Both the position numbers and the translations under genes were made by a program. Below, piece by piece: positions 1-8,151 of a DNA stretch of 64,000 nt; positions within the stretch are counted from its first letter, which is position 1, and each line of letters starts with the position of its first letter. The stretch comes from Arcobacter suis CECT 7833 (GTDB taxonomy: Bacteria; Campylobacterota; Campylobacteria; Campylobacterales; Arcobacteraceae). The stretch spans positions 1,116,001 to 1,180,000 of the forward strand of contig NZ_CP032100.1 in assembly GCF_003544815.1 (NCBI RefSeq), in the 5' to 3' direction. A model generated the notes under the pieces. It was not told the origin of the DNA. It made no database searches and worked only from the letters and a program-made list of their open reading frames with translations.

Positions 1-53
1 TAATTAAATTTCAAGAAATAATAATTATTAAATTTAAAAAAAGGGAGTACATA
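1..53 (+). promoter_or_regulatory. Leader region of the first universal stress gene
   Basis: Very AT-rich. A Shine-Dalgarno sequence AGGGAG at 42-47 sits 6 nt before the ATG at 54. An inverted repeat TTAAATTT (4-11) / AAATTTAA (30-37) lies upstream; it may be only base composition. No clear -10 box is visible, and the promoter may lie before the window. Confidence 0.4.
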
Positions 54-890
54 ATGAGTAAAAATAAAATATTAGTTTTAAGTGACCTTAGAGAGTTTAC
101 GGAAATCGTAGCTCAAAAAGCTATATATTTAGCAAATAAATATGAAAAAGAGATTGATGTACTTCATGTTGAAGATGAGTCATTTTTAAAATTTTTTAAA
201 GAAAAAACAGAGTGTTCTTTGGATAAAAGCAAAGCTATTTTAAAATCGATTTATAAAGATAAAGCAAACATCTTTTGTAAATGTGGAAATTTTATTGAAA
301 TAGTAAAAGAACATATAGAAAAAAATAATATATCAACTGTAATTGTAGGATTTAAAAGAGAAAGAACTTTTTTAGAGGATATTTTTAATGGTTCAAATTT
401 AAGTAACATCATAAGAAAATTAGATATTCCTGTAATTGTAATTAAAACAGAAGATGAACCTAATTATAAAAATATTTTAGTTCCAACAGATTTATCAAAA
501 GCTTCAAAAATAAATATAGAATATTTAGTATCAATATTTCCAGAAGCAAATTTTCATATTGAACATTATTATAAAGCATTTTTTGAAGATAGGGTAAAAC
601 TATATGGATTTGATGATGATGAAGCTCATGATTTTGTTGATTTTTATGCAGATGAAGCTCAAAAAGATTTGGATAATTTTATTAAGAGTTTAGAAATCCC
701 AAGTGAAATAAAGATATTTAAAAAAGCTAAAAAATATGTAAATATAAAATCAATGGTTGATGAATCAATTGAATATAAAACAATAGATTTATTAGGTCTT
801 TCAGTGGGCTCAAGTCTTAGTATTTTTTCTTTTGATTTACTTGAAGATTCTAAAAAAGATGTAATTATTTATAAAGTAAAAGGAGATTGA
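54..890 (+). CDS. Universal stress protein, tandem Usp domains
   Basis: 278 residues holding two Usp (Rossmann-like) domains, about 1-133 and 138-278. Each opens with the family's strand pattern (KILVLSDL at the start, NILVPTDLSKASK at about 140). The usual ATP-binding glycine pattern is only partly present after IVGFKRE, so nucleotide binding is uncertain. It is a paralogue of the minus-strand Usp at 2666-3490: both have NILxPTDLS at the start of domain two and a similar C-terminus. Only 3 nt separate it from the downstream antiporter gene, so the two are almost certainly co-transcribed. A cytosolic stress or ion-homeostasis regulator is the likely role (inference). Confidence 0.85.
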   Translation: MSKNKILVLSDLREFTEIVAQKAIYLANKYEKEIDVLHVEDESFLKFFKEKTECSLDKSKAILKSIYKDKANIFCKCGNFIEIVKEHIEKNNISTVIVGFKRERTFLEDIFNGSNLSNIIRKLDIPVIVIKTEDEPNYKNILVPTDLSKASKINIEYLVSIFPEANFHIEHYYKAFFEDRVKLYGFDDDEAHDFVDFYADEAQKDLDNFIKSLEIPSEIKIFKKAKKYVNIKSMVDESIEYKTIDLLGLSVGSSLSIFSFDLLEDSKKDVIIYKVKGD

Positions 891-893
891 TTT

Positions 894-2153
894 ATGCCAC
901 CTACAACTATACAAATTATTGCAGCAGTAATATTTGCTTTATCAATTATTCATATTTTTTCAACAAAATATTTTGAAAGACTTGCCCACAAAAGCACAAA
1001 ACATTCAGGACTTTTTCATTTATTAGGAGAAGTTGAAGTTGTATTTGGCGCTTGGGCATTAATTTTAGTTTTAATAATGTTTTCTTTATCTGGGAAAATA
1101 GAAACAATTAAATATATAAACGAAAGAAGTTACATTGAAACAATGTTTGTTTTCGTTATTATGGTTATTGCAGCTACTCGTCCAATTTTACAAACAGTTA
1201 TGCTTTTAGTTAAAAAACTATCTGATATTATTCCTTTCAAAGGTGCAGTTGGATTTTATATAGTTGTTATGGCTTTTGTTCCTATTTTGGGTTCATTTAT
1301 AACAGAACCAGCTGCTATGACTTTAGCTGCTTTGATTTTATCTGATAAATTATTTTCACAAGAAATATCTAAAAAATTAAAATATATGACATTGGGTGTT
1401 CTATTTGTAAATATTTCAATAGGTGGAACTTTAACAAGTTTTGCTGCACCTCCAATTTTGATGGTAGCTGCAACTTGGGATTGGGATAGTTATTTTATGT
1501 TTTCACAATTTGGATGGAAAGCAGTAATTGCAATTTTTATTAATACTAGTTTGATGATTACTTTTTTTTACAAAGAGTTAGCATCTTTAAAAATAAAAAC
1601 TACCGTTTCAGATAGGGAAGAAATACCTTTTGGTATTGTATTTACCCATTTTACTTTTTTGATATTAGTAGTTGTATTTGCACATTATCCTGCAATATTT
1701 ATGAGTATTTTTTTATTCTTTTTAGGAATAACACATGCTTATCAACAATATCAAGATAGATTAATGTTAAGAGAAGGACTATTAGTAGCTTTTTTCTTAG
1801 GTGGATTAGTTGTTTTAGGTGGACAACAACAATGGTGGCTTCAAGATTTAATTGTAAATATGAGTAGTGGTCAAGTCTTCTTTGGTGCGATTGGAGTAGG
1901 GGCTTTTACTGATAATGCTGCAATTACTTATTTGGTTTCTTTAGTTGAGGGCTTATCTGATGAATTTAAATATACCTTAGTTGCTGGTGCAGTTACGGGT
2001 GGAGGATTAACTATTATTGCCAATGCTCCAAATCCAGCAGGTGCAGCAATTTTAAAAAATCATTTTGAAGATAGTTCGATAGATCCAATATATTTATTTT
2101 TAGGAGCAATTCTACCAACAATTATTGCAGGTAGTTGTTTTCTCTTATTATAA
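894..2153 (+). CDS. Putative Na+/H+ antiporter (PF07399-type)
   Basis: 419 residues, strongly hydrophobic, with about ten membrane segments. The motif FTDNAAITYL (about residue 340) followed by a glycine-rich stretch and NAPNPAGAAIL is typical of the putative Na+/H+ antiporter family PF07399, which belongs to the wider ion-transporter superfamily. An earlier charged motif TEPAAMTLAAL at about residue 136 is the matching half of the inverted repeat common in this superfamily. It lies 3 nt behind the Usp gene and 24 nt before a hypothetical gene, suggesting one operon. Substrate specificity cannot be read from sequence. Confidence 0.8.
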   Translation: MPPTTIQIIAAVIFALSIIHIFSTKYFERLAHKSTKHSGLFHLLGEVEVVFGAWALILVLIMFSLSGKIETIKYINERSYIETMFVFVIMVIAATRPILQTVMLLVKKLSDIIPFKGAVGFYIVVMAFVPILGSFITEPAAMTLAALILSDKLFSQEISKKLKYMTLGVLFVNISIGGTLTSFAAPPILMVAATWDWDSYFMFSQFGWKAVIAIFINTSLMITFFYKELASLKIKTTVSDREEIPFGIVFTHFTFLILVVVFAHYPAIFMSIFLFFLGITHAYQQYQDRLMLREGLLVAFFLGGLVVLGGQQQWWLQDLIVNMSSGQVFFGAIGVGAFTDNAAITYLVSLVEGLSDEFKYTLVAGAVTGGGLTIIANAPNPAGAAILKNHFEDSSIDPIYLFLGAILPTIIAGSCFLLL

Positions 2154-2177
2154 AAAAGTTAAAAGGAAAAGTTATAG

Positions 2178-2669
2178 ATGGCATCATATTTATCTAAGTA
2201 TGCACGAACAAGAAAAAGTTTTATTATTTTTTCAAATTGTATTAATCATTTGGATGCATTTAATCATTTTTACAAAAATAAAATTGAAACTAAAGAGTTT
2301 GGTTATATAAGAGTAATAAATGAAAATGATGAGATTAAATTGGATTTGATTCCTGAGGGTGCATATTGTGATTTGGAACAAAAAAAAGATAGAGAAATAG
2401 AATATTTTCCATTAGAATCTTCTTTCCAAAATGTTAGATATATTTTGACATCTTCAAGGTTTATTATATTCTCAAATAAAATTAGTTATAAAAAAGTTGC
2501 AAATAGATTATTTATGGGATTTATTATCCAAGGGGCAGGGGAAGTTAGTTTTAAAAGTGAAAATGGAAAAGCAACACTTATTTGTTTTGGAGAAGCTAAA
2601 GATTTAAATATTAAATCTCGTCCTCAAGATGCAGCTATTTTAAAAGAAGCTCTTGAGATAGAATTTTAG
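2178..2669 (+). CDS. Hypothetical protein, third gene of Usp-antiporter operon
   Basis: 163 residues, soluble, with no signal peptide, membrane segment or motif I recognise. A purine-rich AAAAGGAAAAG about 10 nt upstream acts as ribosome site. The stop overlaps the stop of the convergent Usp gene by 4 nt (TTAG, 2666-2669). Codon use resembles the neighbours. Its position suggests a role linked to the antiporter or stress protein, but the function is unknown. Confidence 0.7.
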   Translation: MASYLSKYARTRKSFIIFSNCINHLDAFNHFYKNKIETKEFGYIRVINENDEIKLDLIPEGAYCDLEQKKDREIEYFPLESSFQNVRYILTSSRFIIFSNKISYKKVANRLFMGFIIQGAGEVSFKSENGKATLICFGEAKDLNIKSRPQDAAILKEALEIEF

Positions 2670-3490
2670 TTCATTTTTTTAATTAAAATATTTATTTTTG
2701 AATGTTCAACTAAATAAAAAGCAAAAAAACTAAAAAAACCAGTAGTATGAACTGCTATTAAATCAGGTTCAATATTTTTTGAATCTTTAATAAGATTTTC
2801 AACACTTAATTCTGATTCTTTTAGAATAAATTTACTTTTATTTTTAATCTCTAAAGAGTTGTAAAAATCATGTGCTGTTTTTAATAAAGTTTGTTTTGCT
2901 TCGTTTTGTGATTCATTTATCTTTTCTTCAAAACTATAAAAATTTAATTTTTTTTCATAAGGTATAGAATAAGCGTAATAAATCTTTATTTTTGCATCAG
3001 GAAATAACTTTGATACTTCATTTATGTAATTCTTAGATTCTAAAGATAAATCAGTTGGAATTAAAATATTATCAAAACTAATAGATTTTTTTGACTTGAT
3101 TATTAAACTAGGAGTATTTAAATTTCTTACAATATCTTTTGTATTAGAACTTTCAAAAAATCTACTAATAAAATCATCCTTTTTACTATATCCAAGTATA
3201 ACAAGTGAAACCATCAATTTATCAGTATGATATGCAATTTGATCTTCTATATTTCCATTTATACAAAAAAAGTTTTCTTCTATTAAAGTTGGAAAATATT
3301 TTTTTAATATTTTAAAACCTTTCTTTTTTGTAAGTTCTTTATCGAGTTTTTCTTCAAGTAATTGATTTTTTATTACATGAATTATATAAAGTTCATTCTC
3401 TTTATTTTGAATATATTTCAAAATATTTTCAATAATTTTAAAACTTTTTTGTGAAAAATCCGTTGCAAATAATATTTTATTTTTTCTCAT
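2666..3490 (-). CDS. Universal stress protein, tandem Usp domains
   Basis: 274 residues with two Usp domains (about 1-132 and 139-274). Domain one begins KILFATDFSQKS and domain two NILIPTDLSLESK, closely matching the paralogue at 54-890. It has a strong ribosome site AAGGGAG (complement of 3496-3502) 5 nt before the ATG. It is transcribed divergently from the CPA1 antiporter and convergently with the first Usp operon, so both stress proteins flank cation transport genes. ATP-binding residues are not clearly conserved. Confidence 0.85.
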   Translation of the reverse strand: MRKNKILFATDFSQKSFKIIENILKYIQNKENELYIIHVIKNQLLEEKLDKELTKKKGFKILKKYFPTLIEENFFCINGNIEDQIAYHTDKLMVSLVILGYSKKDDFISRFFESSNTKDIVRNLNTPSLIIKSKKSISFDNILIPTDLSLESKNYINEVSKLFPDAKIKIYYAYSIPYEKKLNFYSFEEKINESQNEAKQTLLKTAHDFYNSLEIKNKSKFILKESELSVENLIKDSKNIEPDLIAVHTTGFFSFFAFYLVEHSKINILIKKMN

Positions 3491-3517
3491 ATTATCTCCC
3501 TTATTTAAATATAATTT

Positions 3518-3523
3518 ATTTTA
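3518..3523 (-). promoter_or_regulatory. Candidate -10 for minus-strand Usp
   Basis: TAAAAT on the minus strand, 27 nt upstream of the start codon at 3490, preceded by AT-rich sequence as is usual for sigma-70 promoters in Campylobacterota, which lack a conserved -35. Confidence 0.4.
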
Positions 3524-3584
3524 GCATAAGATTTTATATATTGATACTGTTTCTTATTATTAAAGCAGTTTAAGATTTTTTCGA

Positions 3585-3590
3585 TATAAT
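3585..3590 (+). promoter_or_regulatory. -10 box of the CPA1 antiporter gene
   Basis: TATAAT preceded by a T-rich stretch, 37 nt before the ATG at 3628. The ribosome site AAGGAAG is at 3618-3624. Together with the minus-strand promoter near 3520 this makes a divergent promoter region of about 137 bp. Confidence 0.6.
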
Positions 3591-3627
3591 CGCCATAATT
3601 TACGAAACTTATTAAAAAAGGAAGCCA

Positions 3628-5091
3628 ATGGAATCTATTGAATTATATTTATTAATAGCTGGATTTTTAATATTGCTTAGTGTAATAACAAGCAAATTAT
3701 CAAGTAGATTTGGCATACCTTCGTTATTTATTTTTTTGGCACTTGGAATGCTAGCTGGTTCTGATGGGATTTTAGGAATACATTTTGACAATGTTGAAAT
3801 CGCACAAAATATTGGAACTTTAGCTCTTATTTTTATTTTATTTGGAGGAGGTTTAGACACTGCTTGGAAAGCTGTAAGACCTGTATTAAAAGATGGTTTA
3901 ATACTTGCTACTTTAGGAGTTTTATTAACAGCTTTTATTGTTGCTTTATGTGTATATTATATATTAGATTTTACTTTTTTAGAATCTTTATTATTAAGTG
4001 CAATTATATCTTCAACAGATGCAGCAGCAGTTTTTGCAATATTAAGATCAAAAGGTATTTTACTTAAGAAAAAACTTACTCCTTTATTAGAATTAGAATC
4101 AGGAAGTAATGATCCAATGGCGATTTTCCTAACAATTGCTATTTTACAAATTTTATTGTTGCCTGAAAGTCCTTCTATGGTAGAGTGGATTTTTAAATTT
4201 TTCTTACAATTTCTTATAGGTGGAGCCTTAGGTTTTACTTTTGGATTTTTATTACCAATAATACTAAATAGATTGCATTTAAATTATTATGGACTTTATC
4301 CAGTATTTACAATTGGCTGGATTTTATTTCTTTTTGCAGCTTCATCAATGCTTGGAGGAAATGGATTTTTAGCTGTTTATTTAGCAGGAATTGTTGCAAA
4401 TACAAAAGAATTTGTTCATAAAAAGAATTTAATTGGTTTTCATGATGGTTTATCATGGATTATGCAAATTGCAGTTTTCTTAGCTTTAGGACTTCTTGTT
4501 TTCCCTTCACAACTTCCAGATGTTGCTATAAAAGGATTAATTATTTCTTTATGGCTGATGTTTGTAGCAAGACCAATTGGAGTTTTTTTATGTACGATGT
4601 TTGGTTCCCATACAATAAAAGATAGATTATTTATCTCTTGGGTTGGATTAAGAGGTGCTGTACCAATTATATTAGCTACTTATCCATATTCATCAAATTT
4701 TGAACATTCAAATTTAATTTTTAATATAGTATTTTTTATTGTTTTATTTTCGATATTAATTCAAGGAACAACTTTGCCTTTAATGGCAAAATGGTTAAAG
4801 GTTGAACTAAAAACAAGAGAATCAAAAGATGATAATGAAGATGTTGTTGCTTCTCCATTGTTTTATCATACTTTGAAACAATTTTATATTGAAGCTAACT
4901 CTCCTGTTATTGGAAAAAGTATAGTAGAATTAAATCTTCCCCAAACTTTTTTAATTCTTTTAATAAAAAGAGATAAAGATTATCTAAAACCAACAGGTTC
5001 AACAATTCTTTTGGAAAATGATATGTTATTAATTCAATGTACCAGTGAAAGTAGATATAAAAAGGTTTTAAAAAGATTTAATTCTTTTTAA
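3628..5091 (+). CDS. CPA1-family K+ or Na+/H+ antiporter with RCK-C domain
   Basis: 487 residues. About 13 membrane segments cover residues 1-390. Key family motifs are SSTDAAAVF at about 130-138 and ESGSNDPMA at about 156-164, where the ND pair replaces the ion-binding Asp-Asp of CPA2 exchangers. The C-terminal 85 residues (about 400-487) resemble a TrkA-C/RCK-C ligand-sensing domain (SPVIGKSIVELNLP, then LLENDMLLIQC). The architecture is like NhaP2/CvrA potassium/proton antiporters but shorter, without the CorC-type tail. The stop codon overlaps that of the convergent small gene by 4 nt. Confidence 0.85.
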   Translation: MESIELYLLIAGFLILLSVITSKLSSRFGIPSLFIFLALGMLAGSDGILGIHFDNVEIAQNIGTLALIFILFGGGLDTAWKAVRPVLKDGLILATLGVLLTAFIVALCVYYILDFTFLESLLLSAIISSTDAAAVFAILRSKGILLKKKLTPLLELESGSNDPMAIFLTIAILQILLLPESPSMVEWIFKFFLQFLIGGALGFTFGFLLPIILNRLHLNYYGLYPVFTIGWILFLFAASSMLGGNGFLAVYLAGIVANTKEFVHKKNLIGFHDGLSWIMQIAVFLALGLLVFPSQLPDVAIKGLIISLWLMFVARPIGVFLCTMFGSHTIKDRLFISWVGLRGAVPIILATYPYSSNFEHSNLIFNIVFFIVLFSILIQGTTLPLMAKWLKVELKTRESKDDNEDVVASPLFYHTLKQFYIEANSPVIGKSIVELNLPQTFLILLIKRDKDYLKPTGSTILLENDMLLIQCTSESRYKKVLKRFNSF

Positions 5092-5342
5092 AACTCCTCT
5101 TCTTCATCCTCAACATCACAACAGTAAATACATTTTTCATCAAAAAATGAGTATTCATCATAACAATAAAATTTATGACAACTTTCGCATTTAAAACAAT
5201 CATGCTCTTTTGATAGAATTTGTTCTAATTTTTCTTCAGTAATATTGTGAGTTTTAGCATACTCTTCAAAAAGTGCGATTACATGTTCATTCTCGTCGTT
5301 TTTTAACTCTTTTGATAAATCTTCTAAAGTTTCAATATCCAT
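5088..5342 (-). CDS. Small hypothetical protein with CxxC zinc-ribbon-like motifs
   Basis: 84 residues. An acidic helical N-terminus (about 1-45) is followed by a cysteine cluster, CFKCESC at about 49-55, then CYDEYSFFDEKCIYCC, ending in an acidic tail (DVEDEEEEF). The cysteine spacing suggests a metal-binding ribbon. It is preceded by an AAGG-type ribosome site and lies 13 nt downstream of the 67-residue gene, so the two are probably co-transcribed. Function unknown. Confidence 0.65.
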   Translation of the reverse strand: MDIETLEDLSKELKNDENEHVIALFEEYAKTHNITEEKLEQILSKEHDCFKCESCHKFYCYDEYSFFDEKCIYCCDVEDEEEEF

Positions 5343-5355
5343 GTTTTTTCCTTTT

Positions 5356-5559
5356 TTATAAATTCAAATTTTGTACTATTTTTTTTCTCATATTTGTTAT
5401 ATCAATAATTAATCTATCTTTTACTTCAATAGAAAATGAGTTGTTTTCTTTGAACACTTGAATTAAAACTTTTTCAAATTCTGTTTCATTTAGTTCTTTT
5501 GTCTCTTCAATTAATTTAAAAAATAGTAGTTTTATTTTTTCGTATTGATTCTCTTGCAT
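5356..5559 (-). CDS. Small hypothetical helical protein
   Basis: 67 residues, mostly charged helix with no cysteine and no signal peptide. A ribosome site AAAGG lies 9 nt before the ATG, and a CATAAT -10-like hexamer lies further upstream. It is the first gene of a two-gene minus-strand unit with the zinc-ribbon-like protein and is divergent from thiI. I do not recognise a family. Confidence 0.55.
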   Translation of the reverse strand: MQENQYEKIKLLFFKLIEETKELNETEFEKVLIQVFKENNSFSIEVKDRLIIDITNMRKKIVQNLNL

Positions 5560-5638
5560 AAATTAAGCCTTTGGTAAAAATGAGTGCGTATTATGTCAAA
5601 AAAAAATATAGAAAAAACTAAAAAAAAGGCTGTTATGT

Positions 5639-5644
5639 TATAAT
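5639..5644 (+). promoter_or_regulatory. -10 box of thiI
   Basis: TATAAT preceded by A/T tracts, 34 nt before the thiI ATG. AAGG at 5664-5667 is the ribosome site. No thiamine-type riboswitch architecture is visible in the short leader. Confidence 0.55.
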
Positions 5645-5677
5645 ATATAATAATTAAACAAATAAGGCTTTTAAATA

Positions 5678-7141
5678 ATGATTAATCAAGAGATCAAAAC
5701 ACAAAAATTTATAATTAAATATTTCACAGAAATAATGATAAAAGGCTCAACTGCAAAAAGACAGATGATTTCACAAGTGTATAATAATCTAGTAAATCTT
5801 TTATCAAAAATTTCAAAAGATATAACTATAAAAAAGTTTTTTGATAAGATAGAAGTAGTATGTCCAATTGAAGTAGTTGATATTGTAAGAATGAAACTTC
5901 TTGATACACCAGGAATCCAACAAATACTTGAAGCAATGCAATTTGATAATATGAATACTTTAGATGACATCAAAGTAAAAGTAAATGAAATGATGGCACA
6001 TGAAATACAAGGTAAATCTTTTGTAGTTAGATGTAAAAGAACAGGAACTCAAGAGTTCAAATCAACTCAAGTTGAACAAACTGTTGGTGGATATATGTTA
6101 GCAATGAATGACACAAAAGGTGTTGCTTTAAAAAATGCAGAAGTTACAATAAATATTGAACTTGTATTTGCACAATTAAATATAATTACTTATAAACACA
6201 TGGGAATGGGTGGATTTCCAATAGGAAGTCAAGGAAGTATTTTATCTCTTATGTCTGGTGGATTTGACTCAACAGTGGCCTCATATTTAACTATGAAAAG
6301 AGGAATAAAAACTCACTTTATTTTCTTTAATCTTGGCGGAATTGCACATGAAATTGGTGTAAAACAAGTAGCTTATTATCTATGGAATAAATTTGGAAGT
6401 TCTCATCGAGTTCAGTTTATTTCTGTTCCTTTTGATGATGTTGTAACTGAAATATTCAAAAGTGTAAGTGAACCATATATGGGAGTTATGTTAAAAAGAC
6501 TTATGTTAATAGCTTCTGAAAAAATAGCTGATACTATGAAAATTGATGCTCTTGTAACAGGTGAAAGTGTTGCCCAAGTTTCAAGTCAAACTTTAAGAAA
6601 CCTAGCTTTAATTGACCAAGCTACAAATAAACTTGTATTAAGACCACTTGCAATGATGAGTAAACCTGATATTATCGAAATTGCAAATAATATTGGAACA
6701 AGTAGATTTGCAGAATCAATGCCTGAGTATTGTGGAGTTATTTCAAAAAATCCAGTAACCCATGGAAATTATGACAGAATTGCTAGTGAAGCTAGAAGAT
6801 TTGATTATACGGTTTTAGATGAAGCTGTAAGAACATCTGTTTTTGTAAATGTAGATGAAATTGCTGAAGATATTGGTGAAATAGGGCAAATGGATGTAGT
6901 TAGTGATTTAAATGGTGCAGATTATACAGTTATTGATATTAGACAAAGTGCTGATTGTATAGAAACTTCTGTTGAAACACTAAAAATTCCATTTTACAAA
7001 TTAAAAAGTGAGTTTAAAAAACTTCCACAAGATAAAACTTATCTGTTTTATTGTGACAAAGGAATTTTAAGTCAACTTCATGCTCAATTTTTAAGAGATA
7101 GTGAAAATTATACAAATATTAAAGTTTATAGACCATTATAA
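5678..7141 (+). CDS. thiI: tRNA 4-thiouridine synthase ThiI with rhodanese domain
   Basis: 487 residues, close to the 482 of the E. coli enzyme. Domains in order: ferredoxin-like/THUMP (about 1-165), PP-loop pyrophosphatase with SGGFDS at about 193-198, and a C-terminal rhodanese (about 395-487). The rhodanese active cysteine is in FYCDKG (about residue 459), and the partner cysteine for the catalytic disulfide is in MPEYCGVIS (about 350). It transfers sulfur to U8 of tRNA and, in some bacteria, to ThiS for thiamine synthesis. Monocistronic, with its own promoter. Confidence 0.95.
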   Translation: MINQEIKTQKFIIKYFTEIMIKGSTAKRQMISQVYNNLVNLLSKISKDITIKKFFDKIEVVCPIEVVDIVRMKLLDTPGIQQILEAMQFDNMNTLDDIKVKVNEMMAHEIQGKSFVVRCKRTGTQEFKSTQVEQTVGGYMLAMNDTKGVALKNAEVTINIELVFAQLNIITYKHMGMGGFPIGSQGSILSLMSGGFDSTVASYLTMKRGIKTHFIFFNLGGIAHEIGVKQVAYYLWNKFGSSHRVQFISVPFDDVVTEIFKSVSEPYMGVMLKRLMLIASEKIADTMKIDALVTGESVAQVSSQTLRNLALIDQATNKLVLRPLAMMSKPDIIEIANNIGTSRFAESMPEYCGVISKNPVTHGNYDRIASEARRFDYTVLDEAVRTSVFVNVDEIAEDIGEIGQMDVVSDLNGADYTVIDIRQSADCIETSVETLKIPFYKLKSEFKKLPQDKTYLFYCDKGILSQLHAQFLRDSENYTNIKVYRPL

Positions 7142-7186
7142 CAATAATGATAATAACTATTAATTTATAATAAAGAAACTATGTTT

Positions 7187-7192
7187 TATAAT
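7187..7192 (+). promoter_or_regulatory. -10 box of DoxX-family gene
   Basis: TATAAT 22 nt before the ATG at 7215. AAGGAG at 7205-7210 is the ribosome site. Confidence 0.5.
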
Positions 7193-7214
7193 CCTTTTTT
7201 AAAAAAGGAGCAGT

Positions 7215-7625
7215 ATGCGTAACACAATAAAACTTATTAGATTGTCTCTAGGAATTATCTTTATATGGTATGGAATGTTAAAGTTCTTTCCTAGTTTAAG
7301 TCCAGCAGAAGATTTAGCAATAAAAACTATTGATATTATGTTTTTTGGTTTAATCAGCCCAACATTATCAATAAAACTTTTAGCACTTTTAGAAGTAGGA
7401 ATTGGAATAGGGTTTCTTTTTGGTTTTTATACAAGAATAGTGACTTTAATTTTTTTAGGACATATGTTGTGTACTTTTGCACCACTATTTTTATTACCTG
7501 AGTTGTCATTTACTCATGCACCTTATGCTTTTACCTTGGTTGGTCAATATATAGTTAAAAATATAGTTTTTATTTTAGCTGGAGTATTGATTTATCAAAA
7601 TGAAGTAGGATCTAAATTTAGATAA
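7215..7625 (+). CDS. DoxX-family small membrane protein
   Basis: 136 residues with four hydrophobic segments (about 5-22, 50-72, 77-97, 108-128). The start RLSLGIIFIWYGMLKFFPS and the LALLEVGIGIGFLFGFYTR segment are typical of the DoxX/DoxD-like family. These proteins sit in the inner membrane, and some are linked to redox or thiol homeostasis. It stands alone between thiI and the DUF3465 gene, with its own promoter. A specific substrate cannot be inferred. Confidence 0.7.
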   Translation: MRNTIKLIRLSLGIIFIWYGMLKFFPSLSPAEDLAIKTIDIMFFGLISPTLSIKLLALLEVGIGIGFLFGFYTRIVTLIFLGHMLCTFAPLFLLPELSFTHAPYAFTLVGQYIVKNIVFILAGVLIYQNEVGSKFR

Positions 7626-7665
7626 ATTAAAAGTTCACTATTAAGTTACTTTAATCTTCAAATAA

Positions 7666-7671
7666 TATAAT
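7666..7671 (+). promoter_or_regulatory. -10 box of DUF3465-family gene
   Basis: TATAAT 58 nt upstream of the ATG at 7730. The leader ends in AGGGAAATAA before the start. Confidence 0.45.
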
Positions 7672-7729
7672 AGAAGCAAGAATTAGAAATATTTATATTT
7701 TTAATCATTCAAAATAATTAGGGAAATAA

Positions 7730-8122
7730 ATGAATAAATTTTTATTTATGCTATTTACTTGCTTCTGTTTAAGCACTACTATTATCTATGCAAATCCTTT
7801 AATAGATAAAGCCTATCATAGTAAACAAAGCGATGTTCAAGTACAAGGATCAGCAAAAGTTATAAAACTTTTAAGTGATGACAATAATGGAAGTCGTCAT
7901 CAAAGATTTGTTCTTAAATTATCTTCAAATCTAACAATATTGGTTGCCCATAACATTGATTTATCAAATCGTATAGAAAATCTTAAAGTTGGTGATACTG
8001 TTGAATTTTATGGTGAATATGAATGGAATAAAAAAGGTGGAGTTCTTCATTGGACACATCATGATCCAAAAAAGAAGCATAAAGATGGTTGGTTAAAACA
8101 TAATGGTATAGTATATAATTAA
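7730..8122 (+). CDS. Secreted DUF3465-family protein
   Basis: 130 residues. A signal peptide covers about 1-21 (hydrophobic core, cleavage near IYA/NP). The mature part fits DUF3465, small periplasmic proteins with an OB-like fold: GSRHQRFVLKLSSN, then LKVGDTVEFYGEYEWN and a His-rich end HWTHHDPKKKHKDGW. Histidines may bind metal (inference). The DUF945 gene follows after 29 nt and may share the transcript. Function unknown. Confidence 0.75.
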   Translation: MNKFLFMLFTCFCLSTTIIYANPLIDKAYHSKQSDVQVQGSAKVIKLLSDDNNGSRHQRFVLKLSSNLTILVAHNIDLSNRIENLKVGDTVEFYGEYEWNKKGGVLHWTHHDPKKKHKDGWLKHNGIVYN

Positions 8123-8151
8123 ATATAAAAATCTAGAAAATAGGAAAAAAA

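Noticed and set aside
2125-2310. 61-residue open frame across the end of the antiporter gene
   Set aside because: Overlaps two better-supported genes in another frame; low-complexity Lys/Leu/Ile composition and no ribosome site.
5560-5677. Thiamine riboswitch before thiI
   Set aside because: The leader is too short and AT-rich; none of the conserved TPP aptamer sequence is visible.
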